Shown here: positions 57,853-64,000 of the stretch, in pieces
Layout of the letters: every line of letters begins with the position of its first letter
How positions within the stretch are numbered: position 1 is the stretch's first letter
NCBI GenBank assembly: GCA_936432065.2
Contig: OW386289.2
Span: 36,723,903-36,787,902, forward strand
Reading direction: 5' to 3'
DNA from: Rutpela maculata
Taxonomy: Eukaryota; Arthropoda; Insecta; Coleoptera; Cerambycidae
Length of the DNA: 64,000 nt
Program-made: the position numbers and the translations under genes
Notes under the pieces: generated by a model
What the model was told of the DNA's origin: nothing
The model's database searches: none
What the model saw: the letters and a program-made list of their open reading frames with translations, nothing else

Positions 57853-58440
57853 CTCTGCACCCTCTATGACATAAAATTAACTTATTCAAGCGTAGGACAT
57901 CCCCAATCGAACGGATCAATAGAAAGATTTCATGCTACCTTAGCTGAAATGATAAGAATTCATAAAACTGAAAACCCGAATGAACATCCGTTCACGATTT
58001 TACCATATGCAGTAATATGTTATAACAATTCGGTAAATAAAACACACGGTTTCACCCCATATGAACTTATCTTTGGTCATACGTCTAACAGACCACCTGA
58101 AACTTTATATAACCAAAAAGAGTTAATAACCAAATACGTTAGAGATTTAAACAACAGAATATCCCACTACTATAAAATAGCCCGTAGTCGAACACAATCT
58201 CAAAAAGAGAAAGCAAAAGTTCGCTTCGACAGAAATGTTCCCCAAAAACGACCTGAATACAAAATAGGTGACTTAGTTTATGTAAAAGAATCACAAATTA
58301 AGAACAAACTACAAAACAAATTTAACGGTCCCTTTAAAATAAAAGAAATTTCTCAAAATTCTGCTACCTTACTAAATCTCGAAACAAAACAAGAAACTAA
58401 AGTAAATTTTGATAGAATGAAACCATATACTGAAAATTAA

Positions 58441-58453
58441 ATTTATTTTCAGG
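58441..58453 (+). promoter_or_regulatory. env splice acceptor
   Basis: ATTTATTTTCAG ends at 58452, 12 bases after the pol stop. Joining to the donor at 50924 keeps phase with the env frame, and a hydrophobic stretch follows at once. Confidence 0.75.
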
Positions 58454-60292
58454 TTTCTCCTGCTGTTCGGATCAGCACTCTGTCAATATAAAATTACCCC
58501 GATCAATAACACTGTTGGTGTATACTACCACCAAGACACGGACATCGTGGTGACAAATGACAAATGGACTCTGCTAGTGCATAAAAACATTTCATCCCTC
58601 AAAATAGCTTTTGACAAAAATCAAAATATCTTAGACAGAATCTTGTACACTCTCAATAATGGTGATCACAAGTCAATTATTTTTACGAGTGAAATTAAAA
58701 CAGACTTTAACCTTTTGACGCAAATATCCAACTCTATAAAAACAAAATTTGACGAAATCTTTTCAGACACAAAAAGATATAAGCGAGGAATACTTAACGG
58801 TATCGGTACAATATTCAAATCCATAACTGGAAACTTAGATGCTGAAGATGGCCAGTACTATACTAATTGTATAAATAAACTAAATAACGACGAAAATCAA
58901 TTGGAAAACTTAATCAAAAATCAAATTTCAGTTACAACTTCTGTTATTAAAAACTTCAACTCGACTATACAAAAATTACAAATTGACGAGGAAACGTTTA
59001 ACAAAGATCTCGAAGAAATCGAACACACAATTCAAACCATGACTCAAGCTATCGAGGCTGCTCACATAAAACTAAAATTCATATACATTTCTGAACAACT
59101 AATGGCAAGCTATTTGTATATCGAAGATAATTTGAACGACATTTTGAATTCAATAACATTTGCCAGATTAGGAATCATTCACACTTCAATCATAACCCCT
59201 AATCATTTGGTAACAGCATTACAAGAAATTTCACAGAGCTTACGAAGGAACAATTTGCCTCTCCCCATTAAATTATCGGCAGTTGCTAAGTATTTGGATA
59301 TTATTGAATTACAAGCGTTTCAAATGGATTCTAACTTAGTATTTGTTTTAACAATACCACTTGTTGAACCCCAAAATTATAACACCTATCGCCTATATCC
59401 TATCCCGATACATGATAACAGAACTGGTCTGCATCACATTTTATCTATTTCACAAAAGTATATCGCGAGAGACGATGATTCTTTAATGTACATACCTATA
59501 CAAAATTTGAAAGAATGCAAAACTCTTTATTTTGGAACCAAACTATGTTCGAATCTGTTTGCCTATCCTATCGATCAAAATGCCATATGTGAAGCCAGAA
59601 TACTAAAACCGTTGCCGAAACTTCCAGAGAACTGTCAAACTTCCTTCATTATTAGTCAGGGATACAACGTCCAAGAACTCGGAGACAACACATGGCTAGT
59701 AATTAATTCAGAACCACTTGACATCACCATCAACTGTCCAAAGAGAGAATCCACGACAGAATTGATCAACAAAAATTCCATCATCAAACTACAACCAGGA
59801 TGTTACGCCTATGCAGGCATTACTCGAATACAAGCCAGTGCCAAAGACTTCTCCGAACTTAAGGACAATTCACATCCTATCCAAATTCCTTTTGAATGCT
59901 GTAATCACATGCCCGACAAAATCGAAATTCCAAAATTAAAGCCACTCAAATTAAACAATCTCGACGTAGAAGATCTAGATATTGCAAAAACCAAATTGGA
60001 CCAATATTCCAAAGACCTGGATGACCTCATAAACGAGCCTTTTGTGACCAAACACGTATCTTGGTTCACGTATTTCATAATCACTCTCATCATTCTATTA
60101 GTTCTACTTTACATAACCTGTAAATGCAGAAGAAGAAGATGTGGAGCATTGCGAATCCAACCCTCAACGGACAACCCTCCTTCACCTTCTTCAGAGCGAA
60201 GCAGAGTTTTTACCAAATTTCCTAGACTGATCCCTCCAAGAAAGCGACCCGGTATTAAACCTCAAGAAGAAGGGGACATCGAGTTAACATAG
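58453..60292 (+). CDS. env: env of errantivirus element 2 (open reading frame)
   Basis: Envelope glycoprotein of the insect errantivirus type, related to the baculovirus F fold by family knowledge. The frame is open from the acceptor to TAG 60290-60292. An internal ATG-like start at 58547 would give 581 residues but would miss the signal peptide, so I prefer the spliced start at 50908. Counting from 58547: a furin-type site RYKR at 77-80 followed by a glycine-rich hydrophobic stretch, a helical region to about 160, a cysteine-bearing ectodomain, one membrane span at about 506-524 and a basic 57-residue tail. env is the only gene of either gypsy copy without a visible break. Function cannot be judged from sequence. 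Confidence 0.85.
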
Positions 60293-60530
60293 ACTTTCAT
60301 ATGTGGAGTTTTACCCTCGTCTATTAATTTAGACCATTGTATTTTATTCTTATCACATTTATGTAATGTACTACTTGCTTATTATTATTATCATTTACCA
60401 ATTTTAACTTTTATGTATTTTATTATTTTGCTTTGTATTCATTCAACATTGTTTCAATTTATTTTGCATTATATTCATTTAACGTTCTAACAATTTTCAA
60501 AAGTTGCTGCATAACATCAACTTTTTTATT

Positions 60531-60541
60531 AAGGGGGAAGT
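60531..60541 (+). promoter_or_regulatory. Polypurine tract of element 2
   Basis: AAGGGGGAAGT directly before the 3' LTR. The same tract precedes the 3' LTR of element 1. Confidence 0.8.
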
Positions 60542-60904
60542 TGTTATATAAAATTATACGCTTATTACCAAGACTTAACCATAACAAACCTTCACAGGTA
60601 TATCATACTACATGATAACGACTTCTCTTATTAATTGCTTATCTTAGAGATATTATGTTTCACCTTTGTTTCTCACATTTTATGATGACTGTCGAATTGC
60701 ATTTCCTTTGTTCTATATTTTGCTTACTCAGGTTCTGAATGTTATAAATACGACTAAACACGCTTTGTTAAATCAGTTATTAAACTCAGTTAGAATGCAA
60801 CACTTCTAATTTATTATTATATTCCTTCTCCAAGAGCCAACGTTGGCTCCATGTAACTAAATAAAAGTTTTTAAAAAGTCATTCATGTGAACCGTGATCT
60901 AACA
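60542..60904 (+). repeat. 3' LTR of errantivirus element 2
   Basis: 363 bp. It differs from the 5' LTR at about four positions. The palindrome is at 60834-60849. Confidence 0.95.
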
Positions 60905-61039
60905 TATATAACCAATAAATTTTAATGTGAAGATTTAGCAAATATTACTGTATATGGCGGTAAATATATATCGATCAGCTAATAATATACATATAACAAG
61001 CACGTATTTTATGCATGGATTATATGAAATGGAGCATAT

Positions 61040-61361
61040 GATATGCCCTGCGCGGAAAATTCAAAGCACATTTTTGCCTAAACCGTTCGTTGTACATAAA
61101 AAATGGAAAAGATAATTTTTGTGCGCAATTTCATTATCCTTTATTTTCATAATAACTTCAATTGGCTTCCGAGCCATAGAAAGCGCGATATTCTCAAGAA
61201 CCCATTTTTTGTGAATGTTGACCTTGAATAATTTTTCTATGCCGTAGCGATCTCGTTGTCGATTTTTAATATTTTCATTAAAACACAAAAATAAATTGAT
61301 TTAAAAAAAAATGAAGGATATAATTTCTTAGATCAGAAAAGTCTAATTTCACTGGACTATA
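61040..61361 (-). repeat. Right inverted repeat around errantivirus element 2
   Basis: Inverse partner of 49771-50105. Confidence 0.75.
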
Positions 61362-62111
61362 ATAGTGGAGTCAAATTAAGGATCGAAATAGGTTAATAAG
61401 GAATTCTCTAGCTACAGCAATTTTATTGTTTTAATTTGTTGTAGGTATAATAACAAGTGCTATGAGCAATTTTTTCCAAAATCCGTCCATTTCTTCTTGC
61501 AGAATTTTAACAATTTATTGTTCAACACAATTTTCCGCTATTTTCTCTATTATCTCAGGTCATAGTAATCTGACGCAAAAATAAAAATACCAAACTGTTC
61601 GCTATAAAATTATGAACAAGACTAGGCATATGAAGAAGCTTCCTGATAATTTGTAAATTTGTAAAAAAATAAAAACCACCAAAAATTGCCCTTTTTTAAC
61701 AGTTTAAGAAATATGATGTAATAATCCATCAATTTTAACGAAAGTTGGTGTTAGTTGGTTTATTGAACTAAACCTTTGTGCCAAATTTTAGCGCAAAATA
61801 TTTATTCAAATGGCTAAAAATCACCAATAATTTCGAAATTTCCATCGCATTTTGTTTAAGTACATCGACGCATAATAGGACAATTTTTATTTTAAAGTGT
61901 AGGTTTTGGCATGTACTTCACGGTGGTGTTTGGAAAGAAAAAAAAATTAAACTTAAACCAATTTTTTGGAATTTAATTGTAATTATGGATATTGCACGTA
62001 TACAATTTCAAATAACTACGTGATTTTTTTGTGAAACCAAAAACGATAAGCGAATTATGAAAGTATATGAAATAACCAACGTTTAACAAAAAGAATGATG
62101 TTCTACTTGCA
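61362..62111. other. AT-rich spacer, no gene seen
   Basis: An 81-codon frame at 61778 has no motif and an AT-driven composition. I see nothing else. Confidence 0.5.
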
Positions 62112-63978
62112 GTTTTTGCGTTTTAGTCGATTATAAGTACCTAAACATATTTAGTCTGTTTTCGTATATTCTGATTCTTTTGTTTAACAAAATATAATTT
62201 GTTAAGTTTTTATTCATCAAAAATTCAACAATCTTTATTTTTTGATAATGTTTTCGGCTTTTGTCATATCTGATTTTCTGTTTCTTTTTAAAGGGAACGT
62301 TGATAGAGATGTAATGCAGTGGTACAGAAGAAGAATAGAAATATTATTTAATTATACACAAAAATATTATTGTAGTTTCCTTTTTTTACAAACAAAATCT
62401 GAATCATCTGATTCATCTTCATTGACGGAGCTTTCTTCACTGTCAATTTGAAAATCATCCTCATTTTCCGAAACATTGCTTACTTCGTTGTTGTCAAAGT
62501 CTTCCGCTGTAACAAATGAAGAATTTTTAAAGTCTGCTTCATCTGTTTCCATTTCAGAAATCGATAAAACATCGTTTTCATTGTCATCAAGTTCGTCCTC
62601 AGTTTGTTTCAATGTTATTTCAGAACAGTCGTTGCAATTTAATCCATTACAAAAATGACACAAATTTGTGCATTTAATCCCCCCGTTTATAGGAACAAAG
62701 TTTTGTTTTGCAACCCGATCTACACATACAGCAAATAGTCTTCAATAAATTATCTAGCAAAGGATTTTTTGTGGTTGTCAGTGGCATTAATCCATTTATG
62801 GTATCTTTCCAACCACACTCTTCAGGATTTTTATCTGCAAATCCTAACCATTTATGTATTTGAAAATACACTCTCAATGAATGTTCGTTTGCAACTTCTT
62901 CGATTGGTGGGAGAACAGATAATTTGCATGGTTTTTGAAGTGCATTTTTTAAAACATTCAAAACGCAGAACGTACAAACATGTGTTTTTCATTGGATCTG
63001 AACCTTACAGTGCTACGATACAACTTATGCCAGCAGCAAATATCCTTGCCTTTGTAGCTTGTCGATCGTAAAAAACTTGCACATCTTTTTGTAAGCATGG
63101 ATATTTTAGAAGTATACTAAGTTAGGTACTTTATAAATATGTAAACAAAATAATTTAAACCAGCTAATGCTTCGTATTATTGATCAGAGAACACAACGAG
63201 AACTTCATTTCTGTTCGAGCAACGAGAAGCAGTAGTACGTATTTATCAGCGAAAAATCTGAAAGTGGCAAAAGCTTCTTCAGAAAAGCTCCTCTAGGGTC
63301 TACGAGTCACGCGGGACTACACTTAGAAATCCACATCATTTCATATCACACTAGCGAAAACATTTCTTCATATTACTCTGAAGCAACGAAGCAAAAGTGG
63401 CTCAATTACAAAAACTATTTCGTACTTCAGATAACACATCACAAATAATCAATATTGACTTGAATTATTTTATTAAACATAGAAACAATCTACCTAGATT
63501 AAAATTTCCAATGCATTTTAATTAAATAACGGCCAAACAAATTATTTTACGTTACAATACATTAAAAATTGAAAATGAACACAAAACACAAACATTTAAA
63601 AAGGAAACAGAAAATCAGATATGAAAAAAGACGAAAACATTATAAAAAAATAAAGATTGTTGAACTTTTGATGAATAAAAACTTAACAAATTATATTTTG
63701 TTAAATAATAGAATCAGAATATACGAATATAGACTAAAAATGTTAAAAAAAACTCAATATGATGAAAGTGGAGTAATGTATACCATTAACTAAGTTAGTT
63801 GCCTAGTTACAATATTAGTGAGGAGATAATTTTGTTTCGAACGTGCGTTATGTCCTCTATGGTGCTTTATGCGATGTAATTTAAAAAATTTTAGTTGTGG
63901 ATAATTTTCAACTAGCAGAGAGAGAAATATAATAATTTTGGAACAATACGCGCATAATCAACTAAAACGCAAAAACTA
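62112..63978 (-). mobile_element. Third XPG-like TIR element (E3), internally deleted
   Basis: Outer ends mirror each other (GTTTTTGCGTTTTAGT at 62112 and its inverse ending at about 63978). A longer inverted block of about 150 bp pairs 62149-62292 with 63594-63742. Between them, on the minus strand, is the end of the XPG-like gene. The right side has about 200 bp with no partner on the left. A basic 74-codon frame at 63569 is inside the TIR and is not supported as a gene. Confidence 0.65.
62367..63075 (-). pseudogene. XPG-like transposon gene, C-terminal fragment (E3)
   Basis: Read on the minus strand: FYDRQATKARIFAAG and VALYGSDP near 63060-63000 (compare LSLYGAPKK in copy 2), LRFECFKK, then after a frame change LPPIEEVANEHSLRVYFQIHKWLG, GLMPLTTTKNPLLDNLL, and a cysteine-rich end (CCMCRSGCKTKLC). 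A second frame change leads to CHFCNGLNC and a very acidic tail (62600-62367) ending in basic KKRK. The nuclease core is gone. The acidic tail is not seen in the other copies. Confidence 0.65.
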
Positions 63979-64000
63979 ACGTATTACGGATTCAAATGCA

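Larger units (their letters stand above)
52636..58440 (+). pseudogene. pol: pol of errantivirus element 2, frameshifted and split by an insertion
   Basis: pol overlaps the end of gag in the -1 frame. Protease has LIDTGAG near 52757, RT has MPFGLKNAPSTF and YMDD near 54030, and RNase H has TTDASAFAVG, ERELLSI and DHRSLTWL. Two small deletions near 54062 and 54105 (11 and 13 bp relative to element 1) put a stop at 54076-54078. Integrase has its HHCC site (HFGKNNLHRG...CETCQ) and first two Asp, then is cut at 55816 by the 2,036-bp insert. The rest, with the catalytic Glu (GSIERFHA), resumes at 57857 and ends at TAA 58438-58440. The three parts make no single protein. Confidence 0.9.
50358..60904 (+). 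mobile_element. Errantivirus-type LTR retrotransposon, element 2 (10.5 kb with insert)
   Basis: 363-bp LTRs, TATA duplication (50354-50357 and 60905-60908), primer-binding site, gag, pol, env and purine tract on the plus strand. Without the 2,036-bp insert it is about 8.51 kb, matching element 1. The LTRs differ at about four sites (1.1%). gag has an internal stop, pol a frameshift and the insert, while env is open. Confidence 0.95.

Noticed and set aside
57324..57860. Minus-strand frame of 178 codons in the GC-rich insertion
   Set aside because: It is the mirror of the 36-bp repeat and GC-rich sequence on the plus strand; no motif supports it.
63569..63793. Basic Lys-rich 74-codon frame
   Set aside because: It lies within the right TIR of E3, and its inverse copy at 62149-62292 does not keep the frame.

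Overview
The window is AT-rich eukaryotic DNA and almost certainly from an insect genome. It carries R1-clade, I-clade, Jockey-like and RTE-like non-LTR retrotransposons, two errantivirus-type (gypsy) LTR elements whose primer-binding site is of the tRNA-Ser type, a mariner-like element, hAT-type non-autonomous elements and a 5S-rRNA-derived SINE. I recognise no host protein-coding gene and no canonical rRNA or tRNA gene. The species cannot be named from the sequence. The window reads as a transposon graveyard with some fairly young insertions.

Region by region. 1-6.7 kb: four 5'-truncated non-LTR elements lie head to tail. Three R1-clade copies from two families are separated by (GATA)n tracts. 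An I-clade copy with an RNase H domain follows, flanked by (AAAT)n. 6.8-7.5 kb: interspersed repeat with a tRNA-like promoter and a GACGGACA minisatellite. 7.6-16.1 kb: a tandem array split by an insertion of about 8 kb. Inside it lies a long-TIR DNA transposon carrying a large gene with zinc modules, an XPG/PIN-like nuclease core and a C-terminal cysteine-rich domain. 17-18.6 kb: a MITE-like repeat and a Jockey-like 3' fragment. 18.67-27.19 kb: errantivirus element 1 on the minus strand, with gag, pol and env all broken. 27.5-28 kb: Jockey-like RT relic. 28.8-35.8 kb: two more copies of the XPG-like gene, interrupted by a mariner-like element with TIRs of about 480 bp and by a 5S-derived SINE. 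37.9-38.8 kb: hAT MITE with an internal foldback. 40-42.1 kb: foldback element, then a captured piece of errantivirus integrase inside the second copy of the tRNA-like repeat. 42.9-46 kb: second MITE copy, RTE fragment, short duplications. 46.2-48.7 kb: hAT-like element. 48.9-50.1 kb: hairpin-rich repeat. 50.36-60.90 kb: errantivirus element 2 on the plus strand. Its env frame is open, gag has a stop codon, pol has a frameshift, and a 2-kb LTR-like insertion sits in integrase. 62.1-64 kb: a third TIR-flanked XPG-like element on the minus strand.

How the parts relate. The elements are nested in time order: microsatellite, then R1 copies, then I copy; and repeat, then gypsy, then a GC-rich insert. 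LTR pairs differ by about 1.1-1.4% by eye, so both gypsies are comparatively recent, while the RT relics are old. Three signals stand out. Both R1 families share a covarying hairpin with a GNRA-type tip just before the poly(A)/GATA junction. Both gypsies carry seven short hairpins with the same loop and covarying stems, in the leader and late gag. The XPG-like gene family occurs repeatedly between long inverted repeats, and its reading frame keeps breaking at long T runs.
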